NCBI RefSeq assembly: GCF_900111685.1 | Contig: NZ_FOHX01000015.1 | Location: 124,001 to 188,000, forward strand | Source: Nonomuraea wenchangensis | GTDB taxonomy: Bacteria; Actinomycetota; Actinomycetes; Streptosporangiales; Streptosporangiaceae | Direction of reading: 5' to 3' | DNA: 64,000 nucleotides | Shown here: piece by piece, positions 27,013 to 36,192 of the stretch | Layout: each line of letters begins with the position of its first letter | Position numbering within the stretch: position 1 is the stretch's first letter | Made by a program: the position numbers and the translations under genes | Notes under the pieces: generated by a model | Databases searched by the model: none | The model's input: the letters and a program-made list of their open reading frames with translations, nothing else | What the model was told of the DNA's origin: nothing

Positions 27013-28547
27013 CTCGCATCGCCATCCGGCGCGCGCTGATCGCCGTCTACGACAAGTCCGGCCTCGAGGAACTGGCCAGGGCCCTCGACGGTGCCGGAGT
27101 GGAGATCGTCTCGACCGGTGGCACGGCCGCCGCGATCGCGTCGTACGGGATCCCGGTGACCAAGGTCGAGCAGCTGACCGGGTTCCCCGAGTGCCTGGAC
27201 GGGCGGGTCAAGACCCTGCACCCGCGCGTGCACGCCGGGCTGCTGGCCGACCTGACCAAGCCCAGCCACGTCGCCCAGCTCGAGGAGCTGGAGATCGACC
27301 CGTTCCAGCTCGTCGTGGTCAACCTCTACCCGTTCCAGCAGACGGTGGCCTCCGGCGCCGCAGACGAGGAGTGCGTCGAGCAGATCGACATCGGCGGGCC
27401 CGCGATGATCCGCGGCGCGGCCAAGAACCACAGCAGCTGCGCTGTCGTGGTCGACCCCGGCTACTACGGCGAGGTGTTCAAGGCGCTGAGCGAGGGCGGC
27501 TTCACGCTGACCGAGCGGCGCCGGCTGGCCGGCATCGCGTACGCGCACACGGCCTCCTACGACGTGGCCGTGGCCAACTGGTTCGGGCAGACGTACGGCG
27601 GGGAGGAGTTCCCGGTCTTCGCCGGGGTCGCGTACGAGCGCAAGGCCACCCTCCGCTACGGCGAGAACCCGCACCAGAGCGCCGCGCTCTACACGGACGG
27701 CACGGGCGGGCTCGCGGGCGCCGAGCAGCTGCACGGCAAGGAGATGTCCTACAACAACTACCTCGACTCCGACGCCGCCTGGCGGGCCGCCTGGGACTTC
27801 TCCGACCCGTGCGTCGCCATCATCAAGCACCAGAACCCGTGCGGCATCGCCGTCGGGGCCGACGTCGCCGAGGCGCACCGCAAGGCGCACGCCTGCGACC
27901 CGGTGTCGGCGTACGGAGGCGTGATCGCCGTCAACCGGCCGGTCAGCGTCGAGCTGGCCCGCCAGATCGCCGAGGTGTTCACCGAGGTGGTCATCGCGCC
28001 CGCGTACGACGCCGAGGCCCTCGACGTGCTGCGCGAGAAGAAGAACCTGCGCCTGCTGGCCTGCCCGGAGGGCCCGTCCGAGCCGACCGAGTTCCGCCGC
28101 GTGGACGGCGGCCTGCTCGTGCAGACGGTGGACCGGGTGGACGCGCCCGGCGACGCGGCCGACCGGTGGGAGCTCAAGGCCGGCGCGCCTGCCTCGCCCG
28201 AGGTGCTGGCCGACCTGGAGTTCGCCTGGCGGGCCTGCCGCTCGGTGAAGTCCAACGCCATCCTGCTGGCCGGCGACGGGGCCACCGTGGGCGTGGGCAT
28301 GGGCCAGGTCAACCGCGTCGACTCCTGCCGTCTCGCGGTCACCCGCGCGGGTGAGCGCGCGAGCGGCTCGGTGGCCGCCTCCGACGCCTTCTTCCCGTTC
28401 CCCGACGGGCTGGAGGTGCTGGCCGAGGCCGGCGTGAAGGCGATCGTCGAGCCCGGCGGCTCCATCCGTGACGACCAGGTGATCGAGGCCGCCGAGAAGG
28501 CCGGCATCACCCTCTACTTCACCGGAACCCGCCACTTCTTCCACTGA
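27009..28547 (+). CDS. purH: Bifunctional AICAR formyltransferase / IMP cyclohydrolase
   Basis: A 512-residue enzyme catalysing the last two steps of IMP synthesis. The N-terminal cyclohydrolase (residues 1-195) has YDKSGLEELA, EIVSTGGTAAAI and GRVKTLHPRVHAG. The C-terminal transformylase has RYGENPHQSAALY, IIKHQNPCG, SDAFFPFPDGLE and ends in FTGTRHFFH. AGGAGGGG precedes the GTG start. Co-translated with purN. Confidence 0.97.
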   Translation: MTRIAIRRALIAVYDKSGLEELARALDGAGVEIVSTGGTAAAIASYGIPVTKVEQLTGFPECLDGRVKTLHPRVHAGLLADLTKPSHVAQLEELEIDPFQLVVVNLYPFQQTVASGAADEECVEQIDIGGPAMIRGAAKNHSSCAVVVDPGYYGEVFKALSEGGFTLTERRRLAGIAYAHTASYDVAVANWFGQTYGGEEFPVFAGVAYERKATLRYGENPHQSAALYTDGTGGLAGAEQLHGKEMSYNNYLDSDAAWRAAWDFSDPCVAIIKHQNPCGIAVGADVAEAHRKAHACDPVSAYGGVIAVNRPVSVELARQIAEVFTEVVIAPAYDAEALDVLREKKNLRLLACPEGPSEPTEFRRVDGGLLVQTVDRVDAPGDAADRWELKAGAPASPEVLADLEFAWRACRSVKSNAILLAGDGATVGVGMGQVNRVDSCRLAVTRAGERASGSVAASDAFFPFPDGLEVLAEAGVKAIVEPGGSIRDDQVIEAAEKAGITLYFTGTRHFFH

Positions 28548-28553
28548 TCGTCA

Positions 28554-28591
28554 CCAAAAGGGCGACATGAGTGGATCATGCCGCCCTTTGG
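28554..28591 (+). terminator. Terminator after purNH
   Basis: The arms CCAAAAGGGCG and CGCCCTTTGG pair with one bulged base, and CATGA/TCATG continue the stem after an A-C mismatch. The structure starts six bases after the purH stop. Confidence 0.8.
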
Positions 28592-28670
28592 CAATTTCCG
28601 GGGCAAGCATCGGTCATGAGCGGTTAGCCTAAAACCCGCCCTTCTACCCATCGAGTCTCCGGAGAAACCC

Positions 28671-28847
28671 TTGCTCGACACGATGCTGCAGGCCTTCGTC
28701 ACCTTGAACGGCGTGGCGACCAGCCCCTTCGTCCTGCTGGTCTTCGCCTTCGCCGGCGCCTACCTCGGCATGCGCGTCGTGGAGATCGTGCCGTTCACCC
28801 GCCGCATCATCGAGCGCCGCGAGGCCCGCTTCGCCAACCGCGACTGA
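28671..28847 (+). CDS. Small single-span membrane protein (58 residues)
   Basis: A short gene that is easily missed. TTG at 28671 has GGAG six bases upstream; an alternative ATG is at 28683. The translation begins LLDTMLQAFVTLNGVATSPF, has one hydrophobic helix (about residues 20-38, FVLLVFAFAGAYLGMRVV) and a highly charged, helical tail ending REARFANRD. TAGCCT at 28625-28630 could be its -10 element. Codon third positions are GC-rich like the neighbours. Function unknown. Confidence 0.65.
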   Translation: MLDTMLQAFVTLNGVATSPFVLLVFAFAGAYLGMRVVEIVPFTRRIIERREARFANRD

Positions 28848-28999
28848 CCCGCCCGGGAGCTCGACGATCGCCTGGCGACGGGGTCGGGCGGTCTCATCGG
28901 CCAACTCCACGCCCACGAGCAACTCGGCCACAGCAATCGCGGCGATCGTCGGCGTCGCCGATCACGGTGTCCACGGACGCCTTGCCTCGCTCGGCCGCG

Positions 29000-29233
29000 A
29001 ACAGGACACGGCGAGATACGAGGGGGACCAGAAATGGCCGCCCCACAGATACCGGCGGATGTGGACCGGAAACTCCTTGCGCGGCAGCCGCGCCGAGACG
29101 CCTTTGAGAGAGTTGACCAGAGTCGAGAGCGCCACCTTGGGCGGATAGTGCTCAAGCAGGTGGACATGGTCGTGCTCGCCGTTGAACTCCACCAGCATGG
29201 CACCGAAGCTGTCGCACACCTCGATCATGATGT
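29000..29233 (-). pseudogene. Remnant of IS200-type TnpA transposase
   Basis: About 78 codons of the middle of a Y1 (HUH) transposase of the IS200/IS605 group. The run LVEFNGEHDHVHLL includes the HVH metal-binding pair, followed by YPPKVALSTLVNSLKGVSAR and RRYLWGGHFWSPSY. The N-terminal third is missing, and the C-terminus diverges after SPSYLAVSC, so the catalytic tyrosine helix is lost. The open frame (28962-29351) continues on both sides with unrelated sequence. It is therefore inactive. It is divergent from a tnpB remnant, as in IS605-type elements. Confidence 0.85.
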
Positions 29234-29253
29234 CTTCGCCGCAGCAGGCGGCG

Positions 29254-30015
29254 GCGGTGGAAGCCACTCTGGACGCCGCCAACCGAGCGGCGAATCTGGT
29301 CGCGGCACTGGCGTTCCAGCACCACTGTTTCCGTAACTTCGACCTGCGCAAGCACGCCTACGACCGGATCAAGGCCGAGTTCGGGCTGGCCGTCCAGGCC
29401 GCCCAGCATGTGATCAAGAAGGTGTGCGACGCCTATCGCACCCTGCACGCCAACCTGGCCGCCGGGCACCTGGGCAAGCCCGGATCATCGCGCCGGGCCG
29501 CCATCGAAGCCCGGCCGATCTCCTTCCGACCGCCGGCGGCCCAGCCGTATGACGACCGGTGCCTGTCCTGGCAGCATGACGCGCGGACGGTGTCGATCTG
29601 GACGACCGCCGGGCGGCTGAAAGGGGTGACCTTCACCGGCTCGGCGCGGCAACTGGCGCTGCTGGCCGCCCATCGACGCGGCGAGTCGGACCTGGTCTGC
29701 CGCGCCAAGAGCATCGTGACCGAGGCAGAACGCACCGGGCGCGGGATCGCTCTGGAGGATCTCCAGGGCATCCGCGAACGGGTACGGCTTCGCAAGCCCC
29801 AGCGGGTCACGCTGCACTCCTGGAGTTTCCACCAGTTCGGAGCTTTCATCGCCGACAAGGCGGTCCGGGCAGGAGTGGCCGTGATTCTCGTGGATGCGGC
29901 CTGCACCTCACAGCAGTGCTCGCACTGTGGGCATGCGGACAAGCGCAACCGGCCTGACCCGAAGCCATCGACGGCGAGGAGCTGCAAGCTCGGTCGTTCA
30001 CGGCCGAGAAGCTGA
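29254..30015 (+). pseudogene. Remnant of IS605-type TnpB (RNA-guided nuclease family)
   Basis: TnpB homology starts at about TLDAANRAANLVAAL and includes FRPPAAQPYDDRCLSW and TVSIWTTAGRLKGV. At about 29701 the text jumps from RRGESDLVCR straight to AKSIVTEAERTGRGIALEDL. This in-frame deletion removes the segment that normally carries the RuvC-I aspartate (GVDLG). The RuvC-II glutamate (IALEDL) and the first zinc-finger cysteines (CSHCG) remain. After HADKRNRPDP the protein ends in unrelated sequence, so the second CxxC and the RuvC-III aspartate are lost. Two of three catalytic acids are missing, so nuclease activity is excluded. It overlaps the end of the ROK kinase gene. Confidence 0.87.
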
Positions 30016-30921
30016 CGCGAAGGTCTGCCAGGCCAGGTTCGCGGCGCCGGCCAGTGAGGCGCGGACGCCGAGTGTGCTCTGCCTGACCCGCACCGACCGG
30101 ACGAAGGCGAGCCCCGCCACGTCGTCGAGTGCCCGCTCCAACGGCTCGAACAGCACCTTCCCGGCCGCCGACACGCCTCCTCCCACGACCACGGTGCTGA
30201 CCTCGACCGCCGCCGCCGTGGACGCGATCATCCCGGCCAGAGCCCGCGCTCCCCGCTCGAACGCGGCCACCGCCACGGGCTCCCTGGTGACCGCCGCCTC
30301 GGCGAGCAGCCGCGCATCCGCCTTCGCCGGGTCGCCTTCGGGGGTCCAGCCGTTGGCCAGGGCCCAGCGGACGAGGTTGGGGCCGCTGGCATAGTGCTCG
30401 ACGCAGCCACGGCCGCCGCACGTGCAGCGTTCGCCGTACGGGTCGATGCTCATATGCCCGACATGTCCGGCGTTCCCGGTGGGACCCAGGAGCGGAGCGC
30501 CGTCGATCACCAGGCCGCCGCCGATGCCCGTGGACACGACGATCCCCAGCAGCGAGTCGCTGCTCCGGCCCGCGCCGAGCCAGTGCTCGCCGAGCGCGAA
30601 GCACTGCGCGTCGCCCGCCAGCACCGTGGGCAGGCCGGTCACCTTCCGTACCTCGTCACGCAGCGGGAACCCGCGCCAGCTCGGCATGTTGACCGGACTC
30701 ACGGTGCCGGCGGCGAGATCCAGCGGCCCGGCGCACCCGACCCCGACGGCGACCGCCGGCACCTCGTCGCCGGTCACCTCCTCGATCAGCGCCGCCAAGG
30801 CGGTCATGACGTCCGTACGCGGCGTCGGCCGCGTGCCGGAACGCGACGCGGACCCTTCCTCGTCCACCAGCGCGGCGGCGAGCTTGGTCCCTCCGATGTC
30901 GACGGCGAGTACGTGGGCCAT
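29998..30921 (-). CDS. ROK-family sugar kinase
   Basis: A 307-residue ROK kinase. The phosphate-1 motif AVDIGGTKLAAALVD starts the protein. The substrate/zinc signature is GNAGHVGHMSIDPYGERCTCGGRGCVEHYAS, with the CxCGxxGC zinc site intact. There is no N-terminal HTH, so it is a kinase rather than a repressor. It is the last gene of the alpha-mannosidase operon, with a TGATG overlap to the preceding stop, so it may phosphorylate mannose or a related sugar released by the GH38 enzyme. The 3' end abuts the IS relic. Confidence 0.92.
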   Translation of the reverse strand: MAHVLAVDIGGTKLAAALVDEEGSASRSGTRPTPRTDVMTALAALIEEVTGDEVPAVAVGVGCAGPLDLAAGTVSPVNMPSWRGFPLRDEVRKVTGLPTVLAGDAQCFALGEHWLGAGRSSDSLLGIVVSTGIGGGLVIDGAPLLGPTGNAGHVGHMSIDPYGERCTCGGRGCVEHYASGPNLVRWALANGWTPEGDPAKADARLLAEAAVTREPVAVAAFERGARALAGMIASTAAAVEVSTVVVGGGVSAAGKVLFEPLERALDDVAGLAFVRSVRVRQSTLGVRASLAGAANLAWQTFASASRP

Positions 30922-31871
30922 CAGTGCTTGTGGTGGTTGTCGGGCTGGCGAGGGTCGCCAGGGTGTTCCAGTCCGGGCACCAGCGCGACCTGCTCGGCAC
31001 GCGTCCGGTCGAGCCATCGGGCGAAGGTCCTCCGGCGGGCGGCCCGCAGCAGGTCGGCTTGTGGTGACCATGGTCGCTGGTGTGGCTGTGGCGATGCTGG
31101 CATCGGTAGGATCGCTTCTCCTTCATCCGGCGGAGACGGTGGTGTTGTGGCGGCTGAAGCCGATCGGCCGGTGGAGGAGGAGTCCGGCGTGGCGAGGGCC
31201 ACGTGCCAGCCCAGGCCGTCCTGGACCGGGCCGACCAGGGTGCCGTGCGGGTGGCTGGTGATGGCCTCGGCGAGGGCGGCCGGCAGCGAGGCGAGCTCCA
31301 CCCGGCCGAGTGACTCCAGGTCGTCCGCGGTGGCGCGCTCGGCGGCGGCGCGGTCAGGGAACAGGCGGTGGCGTACGTGGTGGGCGCCGGTGCTCGGGCG
31401 GGACGGCCGGGGCCGCCACGCGGCGGGAACCGCGCTGTCCGCCGTGACGTGCTCGAACACGGCGCGCACCCAAGGATTGCCGTTGTAGGCGGCGGCGTTG
31501 ATCGAGCCCAGTTCGACGGCCGCCAGGCGGTCCAGCGGCGGGCCGTCGAGTGGAGCCAGCCCTTCGACCCTGGCGGTGGCCTCGCACAGGACCTCGGTCA
31601 GGACGACCTGGGTCAACCACCTGGCGAGCTGGCGGGCCTCCGCGCTGCCCGGGGCGGGAAGGGCGGCCTTGAGCGGGCCGTGCCGAAGGGCGGCGATGCG
31701 GCGGTCGAGGAGGTCACGCGGGACCGGCCGACCGCCGACCCAGCCGATCACCCGACCGACACCGGGCGCGGTCGCCGCTCCCGTCGCGGGAGGACCGCCG
31801 GCTCCGACGTCGTCCGCAGCAGGAGGAGCCGTGGGGGTGACGAGCGACCGGGCATGGGAGCGGGAGGTCAT
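30921..31871 (-). CDS. Parvulin-like (PpiC/SurA-type) protein without signal peptide
   Basis: A 316-residue protein. A Pro/Ala-rich N-terminus is followed by a SurA-like helical segment (WVGGRPVPRDLLDRRIAALR and an all-helical stretch to about residue 140). A parvulin-type domain follows, with HHVRHRLFPDRAAAE, GTLVGPVQDGLGWHVALAT. The C-terminus is His-rich (DNHHKH). The start at 31871 has GGAGGTGACCCG upstream and overlaps the alpha-mannosidase stop as ATGA. It has no signal peptide or lipobox, unlike exported SurA/PrsA foldases. Its place inside a sugar-degradation operon is unexplained. The PPIase-like assignment is from pattern only. Confidence 0.65.
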   Translation of the reverse strand: MTSRSHARSLVTPTAPPAADDVGAGGPPATGAATAPGVGRVIGWVGGRPVPRDLLDRRIAALRHGPLKAALPAPGSAEARQLARWLTQVVLTEVLCEATARVEGLAPLDGPPLDRLAAVELGSINAAAYNGNPWVRAVFEHVTADSAVPAAWRPRPSRPSTGAHHVRHRLFPDRAAAERATADDLESLGRVELASLPAALAEAITSHPHGTLVGPVQDGLGWHVALATPDSSSTGRSASAATTPPSPPDEGEAILPMPASPQPHQRPWSPQADLLRAARRRTFARWLDRTRAEQVALVPGLEHPGDPRQPDNHHKH

Positions 31872-34800
31872 CGGGTCACCTCCAGGCGGATCGCCGGGGT
31901 GTACTGGCAGCGGCCGTACCACATGACCTTGGCCAGAGCCCAGGCGTGGCCGGTCGGCGCGTCCTCGGGGACCTGGACCGGGAACGACACCTCGCCCGTC
32001 TCGCCCGCCCCCACGGCGAACCCCTGGATGACCTGCGGGAGCAGGGCCCAGGTGCCCCAGGGGGAGGCGAGCTGCGCCTCGCCGCGAATCTCGTCGGCGG
32101 TGGAGTTGTGCAGCCGGAGCGTGAGGGCGGCGCGGTCGCCGGGGCGCAGGCTGAGGGCGTCCGTGACCGGGGTGACGGACAGACCGGTGGGCCGGGCGTC
32201 GTCGGCGGTGGTGCCCCCGAGGGCGTCGCCCATGGACGGCGGCGGGCCAGGAACGGGGAGCTCGGGGAGGTCGTCGCCGACGGCGACGGTGGTGACGTCC
32301 TCGACGATCTGGCCGCCCACGGCGGTGCGGGCGGAGATGAAGTGCAGGCCCGTGGCGGGGGACGCGGGCGGGGTCACGGTCACCGGGAAGCGCAGGTGAC
32401 CGCCGGGCGGAAGGCGGAAGGGACGCCGGGACGGGGTGGCGGCCCAGCCGCCGGGGACACGGAGGTCCACCACGCCCTCGTGGCTGTCGGCGGTGAGCTG
32501 GGAGGAGAGGACCACCTCCACCTCGAACGGCTCGGTCGCGGCGGGAACGAGGCCCGGCGTGATGGACACGGCGACCGGCAGGTAGCCGAGCGGGGCCGGA
32601 CCCTTGTTGTGCAGCCAGTAGCGGCTGTAGACGGGCTGGGCGAGTTCGGTCGTGGCGCCGAGATCGGGCGCTTCGGAGGGTGGAGGTGGAGCGGGGGTCA
32701 GGTAGGTGGCGACCTCGAAGCCGGTCAGGGTGAGGTCGCGGACTGGGTTTCCGGCGTCTTCGCGAGCTTCGGGGCGTTCCAGCAGGTCGGCGGGGGTGAG
32801 GGTGTCGAGGGGGAGGACCGGGGAGCTGAGCTCGACCTGGGCGCCGAGGCCCGTGGACTCGATCAGGCGGAGGGTGACGCTCCCGTCGGTGGTGTCGGCC
32901 GGGCTGGGAAGGTGGCCGTGGGCGAGGGGGTTGCCGGTGGACTTCAGGGTGCTCAGCAGGACGTCGCGAGCCGGGGTGACGCTCAGAAGGGAGTGGGCCG
33001 GGGGGAGAGGGCCGTCCTGCGGGCCCAGGACGCGGGGGAGCAGCGGGGTGATGTGCTCCTGCCCCCGTGCGGGCAGGTGCAGGTCGCGCCAGTCGCCCTC
33101 GCCCGCCACCAGCGAATACGCGAACTCATGCGTCCAGTGCTGAAGCTGGAACCCGGAGCCGTCCGGAGCGGTGCGGCGCGGCGGATCGAGCCAGATGCCC
33201 GAGGGCCAGCCCGTGCACGACCGCATCAGCGACAGGTGCAGCGCCCCCGACGGGTCGACGGCGAAACCGGGCAGCCCGTAGGTGAGGAGCGCGACCGTGC
33301 GGAGGTCGAGGCGTTCGGCGCCCAGCGGGCACAGGGCCTCGATCGTGGCGTCGGCGAGGTCGGCCACCAGGTCGTCGACCGGGCCGGCGACGATCAGGGC
33401 GGGCAGGGCACGCAGGTCGCGCAGGTCGGCGCTGGGCTGCCAGACCTCGGCGAGCGGCCGTTCGGCCGGGATCCAGACCCGGGGCGCGCCGGACTTGAGC
33501 GCGTCGAGATAGGCCGGGTCGGCGCGGTCCAGCAGCTCGGCGGCCACCGGATTGGTGTCCGGGCCGCCGAGGACGATGCGTACGTCCGGCAGGTTGGAGT
33601 CGACGTCGAGCCAGCCGTAGCGGGTGCCGGGCGCGGTGGACGTGGTTGCCGTCACGCCGGCCCGCGCCAGGGCCACCACCAGGTCGCGGGCCTCCGGGGC
33701 GTCGGCGGCGTCGGGCACCACGACCTCGGCCACGCCCAGCGCCCGCGCCCCCGCCTCGCCGAGATCGACCTTCGCCGTGGCGGACAGGCCGAACCAGGTG
33801 TTGGCCGGGTTGTCGAGCGTCCACGGGTGCTCGGCCGCGTCGACGTCGGGCAGCGCGAACCCGCGGCCCACCACCGCCCCCGCCACGTCGGACACCGGCA
33901 GTGCGCCCTCCACGAAGGCCGGGAAACGCACCCGCAGCAGGCGGTCGGCGCCCGTGTGGTCGAGTACGCGGGTGGTGAAGTCGATGCGGTCGGAGCCGGT
34001 CAGCAGGGTGACGACCTGCTCGTAGGCGATCTCGCCGACCTGGCCGGTCACCGTGAGGCGGCTGCCGAGCGGGCTCCTCTCGGCGCGTACGTCCCGCGCG
34101 GGGCCCTCACCCGACCCGGTGACCGCGCCCGTGGGCATGAGGTGCCAAGGACCTTCGCCCATGTCGGGATGAGCCGGGTATTCGTGGTAGAGACGCAGCT
34201 CGTTGCCGAGCCCGGTGAGCAGCTCGCGCCCGGTGGCCAGATCGACGACCGAGGTCAGCGCGCCGCCCCTGGCCGGGTCGGCGCTCACCCGCCAGCGGTC
34301 GTTCGCGATGGTGGCGCCGTCGAGCGGACGCCAGGTCGCGGGCGAGCCCTCGACCACCTGGTAAGTCCGCCAGCCCAGCGACGGCACGTCCCGCGCCAGG
34401 AAGGCCAGCGTGCCGTCCTCGGCGACGGCCGGCACCTCCTCCTCCGGCTCCTCCGGCGACGGGCCGGCCACGGTGTGCCCCGGCGGCAGCGGCACGCGGA
34501 CCAGGCCGTCACGGGCGAACGACAGCGTGTTGGTCACCACCACGCCAGGCCCGGCCAGCTTGACCTGCCCGGTGAGCGCGTCGAGCGCGTTGTCCCTGGC
34601 CTCGCCCGCCAGGTCGTACGCCTCCCGCCACCCCGTCAGCAGGTCGATGTAGACCTGGTCGGACTCGGACCCGGTGATCGCGTCGTGGTGCGCGCCGTAG
34701 GAGAGCTGCCGCCACACCTTGTCGAGCGCGGTGTGCGGGTAGCGGCCGAGGCCGAGCGCCGCCGCGAACGCCGACAGCCGCTCGGCGTCCAGCGCGGCCA

Positions 34801-36076
34801 CCTCGGCGGCGCGCTGGGCCTGCTTGGTGTCGATGTAGGAGACGTCCTTGCCGGTGTAGACCGGGTTCATGTCGCGGGTCTGGGGGCTGTAGCGCGGCAG
34901 CTCGGCGCGTACGGCGTCCAGGAAGTCGCGCGGCGTGGCGCAGACGAACCGGGGCCACACGTAGCGGGCCGCCCAGGCGCGGTGGATGTCGGTGACCCAC
35001 TTGTTGGGCGGCGTGTAGTCGGTGCCGACCGGCAGCAGGACGTGCCTGGTCGCGGCCACCGGCTTGAGCGAGCGATAGAGGTCGAGGACCGCCTGGCAGG
35101 CGTCCTCCAGGGTGGGCGCGGAGTCCATCCACCATCCGGCGGAGTAGTGGGCGGGCATGTAGTGGGTGAGCACGCCGCGCCCGGACGGCGAGATCCACTC
35201 GAACTCGCTCGGGAACTGCATGAGGGCCGCGTCCTTCTTGGCCTCCCGGAAGTTCTTGCTGATCGGGCCCCACTGGTGGAACGGGCCGCGCGCCCACGCG
35301 CTCCCGGTGAGCCCGGCCGCCGCGAGATGGCCGGGGAACTGCGGATCGTGCCCGAACACGTCGAGCTGCCAGGCCGTACGCGGATCGCCGCCGAGGATGT
35401 CGCGCTGGTAGCCGATGCCGTGGACGAGGTTGCGGATCGTGGTCTCGGCGCCGGTGAGGTTGGTGTTGGGCTCGTTGTAGGTGCCGCCCACCAGCTCGGC
35501 CCGGCCCTCGGCCATGAGGGCGCGCAGGTCGGCGCGGCGCTCGGGATGGGTGTCGAAGAACGGCTTGAGATAGTCGACCTCGGCCAGCACGAAACGGTAG
35601 TCGGGGTCGCGCAGCGCCAGCTCGATGTGCGCCTCGGCCAGCGCGAACGCGTTGCGCTCCCAGAGTGGCCGGGTGGTGGCGTCGGCGGAGAGCAGCTCCC
35701 ACGGGCTGGTGTAGGCGGCCTGGGTGTTCCACCACACGGGGTCGTAGTGGAAGTGGGAGACCAGGTGCACGGTCCAGCCGGGCTCCTCGGCCGTGACCGT
35801 GACCTCCAGGGACTCCTCGCCGTCCAGGGTCAGCACGCAGGGCACCGCCGTGCCGGGCGGCACGGCGACCTCCAGCGGCACCTCCAGGACGCCGGCCGCG
35901 TCGGCGGGGACGGTGACCGCCCCGCCCGCCAGCCGGACGCCGTCGCCGCGCAGCTCCAGGACGGCCTCGCGATCGGCCCGGGAGGCGAGGGTGAGGCGCA
36001 GGACCTGGTGCGGGGCGGCCTCGGTGCCGACGAACAGGTCGGTCGGCTCGGCGGAGAGCAGGCGGCGGGAAGGCAA
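31868..36076 (-). CDS. GH38 alpha-mannosidase
   Basis: A 1402-residue glycoside hydrolase. The GH38 metal site HFHYDPVWW gives H108, H110 and D112, and the nucleophile is D239 in WQLDVFGHD. GAHHDAITGSE and the Glyco_hydro_38C-type beta-sandwich region follow. The last 250 residues look like NEW3-type Ig-like domains. The TTG start has GGAGGTCCCCC upstream. No signal peptide is seen, so it probably works in the cytoplasm on imported mannosides. It heads an operon with a parvulin-like gene and a ROK kinase, transcribed from the promoter at 36149-36177. It is longer than typical 1000-residue enzymes because of the N- and C-terminal extensions. Confidence 0.93.
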   Translation of the reverse strand: MPSRRLLSAEPTDLFVGTEAAPHQVLRLTLASRADREAVLELRGDGVRLAGGAVTVPADAAGVLEVPLEVAVPPGTAVPCVLTLDGEESLEVTVTAEEPGWTVHLVSHFHYDPVWWNTQAAYTSPWELLSADATTRPLWERNAFALAEAHIELALRDPDYRFVLAEVDYLKPFFDTHPERRADLRALMAEGRAELVGGTYNEPNTNLTGAETTIRNLVHGIGYQRDILGGDPRTAWQLDVFGHDPQFPGHLAAAGLTGSAWARGPFHQWGPISKNFREAKKDAALMQFPSEFEWISPSGRGVLTHYMPAHYSAGWWMDSAPTLEDACQAVLDLYRSLKPVAATRHVLLPVGTDYTPPNKWVTDIHRAWAARYVWPRFVCATPRDFLDAVRAELPRYSPQTRDMNPVYTGKDVSYIDTKQAQRAAEVAALDAERLSAFAAALGLGRYPHTALDKVWRQLSYGAHHDAITGSESDQVYIDLLTGWREAYDLAGEARDNALDALTGQVKLAGPGVVVTNTLSFARDGLVRVPLPPGHTVAGPSPEEPEEEVPAVAEDGTLAFLARDVPSLGWRTYQVVEGSPATWRPLDGATIANDRWRVSADPARGGALTSVVDLATGRELLTGLGNELRLYHEYPAHPDMGEGPWHLMPTGAVTGSGEGPARDVRAERSPLGSRLTVTGQVGEIAYEQVVTLLTGSDRIDFTTRVLDHTGADRLLRVRFPAFVEGALPVSDVAGAVVGRGFALPDVDAAEHPWTLDNPANTWFGLSATAKVDLGEAGARALGVAEVVVPDAADAPEARDLVVALARAGVTATTSTAPGTRYGWLDVDSNLPDVRIVLGGPDTNPVAAELLDRADPAYLDALKSGAPRVWIPAERPLAEVWQPSADLRDLRALPALIVAGPVDDLVADLADATIEALCPLGAERLDLRTVALLTYGLPGFAVDPSGALHLSLMRSCTGWPSGIWLDPPRRTAPDGSGFQLQHWTHEFAYSLVAGEGDWRDLHLPARGQEHITPLLPRVLGPQDGPLPPAHSLLSVTPARDVLLSTLKSTGNPLAHGHLPSPADTTDGSVTLRLIESTGLGAQVELSSPVLPLDTLTPADLLERPEAREDAGNPVRDLTLTGFEVATYLTPAPPPPSEAPDLGATTELAQPVYSRYWLHNKGPAPLGYLPVAVSITPGLVPAATEPFEVEVVLSSQLTADSHEGVVDLRVPGGWAATPSRRPFRLPPGGHLRFPVTVTPPASPATGLHFISARTAVGGQIVEDVTTVAVGDDLPELPVPGPPPSMGDALGGTTADDARPTGLSVTPVTDALSLRPGDRAALTLRLHNSTADEIRGEAQLASPWGTWALLPQVIQGFAVGAGETGEVSFPVQVPEDAPTGHAWALAKVMWYGRCQYTPAIRLEVTR

Positions 36077-36148
36077 GGGGGACCTCCGGGTGAAGCGCGG
36101 ACCTCCGGACGGAAGGTGGAAGGTGGAAGGAGCATGCCGGCGCCCGTA

Positions 36149-36177
36149 ACACTAGGCCCTCGTGATGGCGATGACAA
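36149..36177 (-). promoter_or_regulatory. Putative promoter of the alpha-mannosidase operon
   Basis: Minus-strand TTGTCA (36177-36172) and TAGTGT (36154-36149) are 17 bases apart, giving a good actinobacterial sigma70-type match. The start point would lie about 65 bases upstream of the TTG start codon. Confidence 0.55.
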
Positions 36178-36187
36178 CGATGTCATC
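36170..36187. promoter_or_regulatory. Palindromic operator candidate over the mannosidase promoter
   Basis: GATGACA (36170-36176) and TGTCATC (36181-36187) form a perfect inverted repeat with a 4-base spacer; outer TGGC and GCCA extend it with one extra base on the right. The left arm covers most of the -35 element. The regulator is not encoded next to the operon. Confidence 0.5.
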
Positions 36188-36192
36188 TGCCA

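Noticed and set aside
28644..28931. Minus-strand 95-residue frame MAELLVGVELADETARP
   Set aside because: It lies opposite the better-supported 58-residue gene, has no ribosome binding site, and resembles no family I know.
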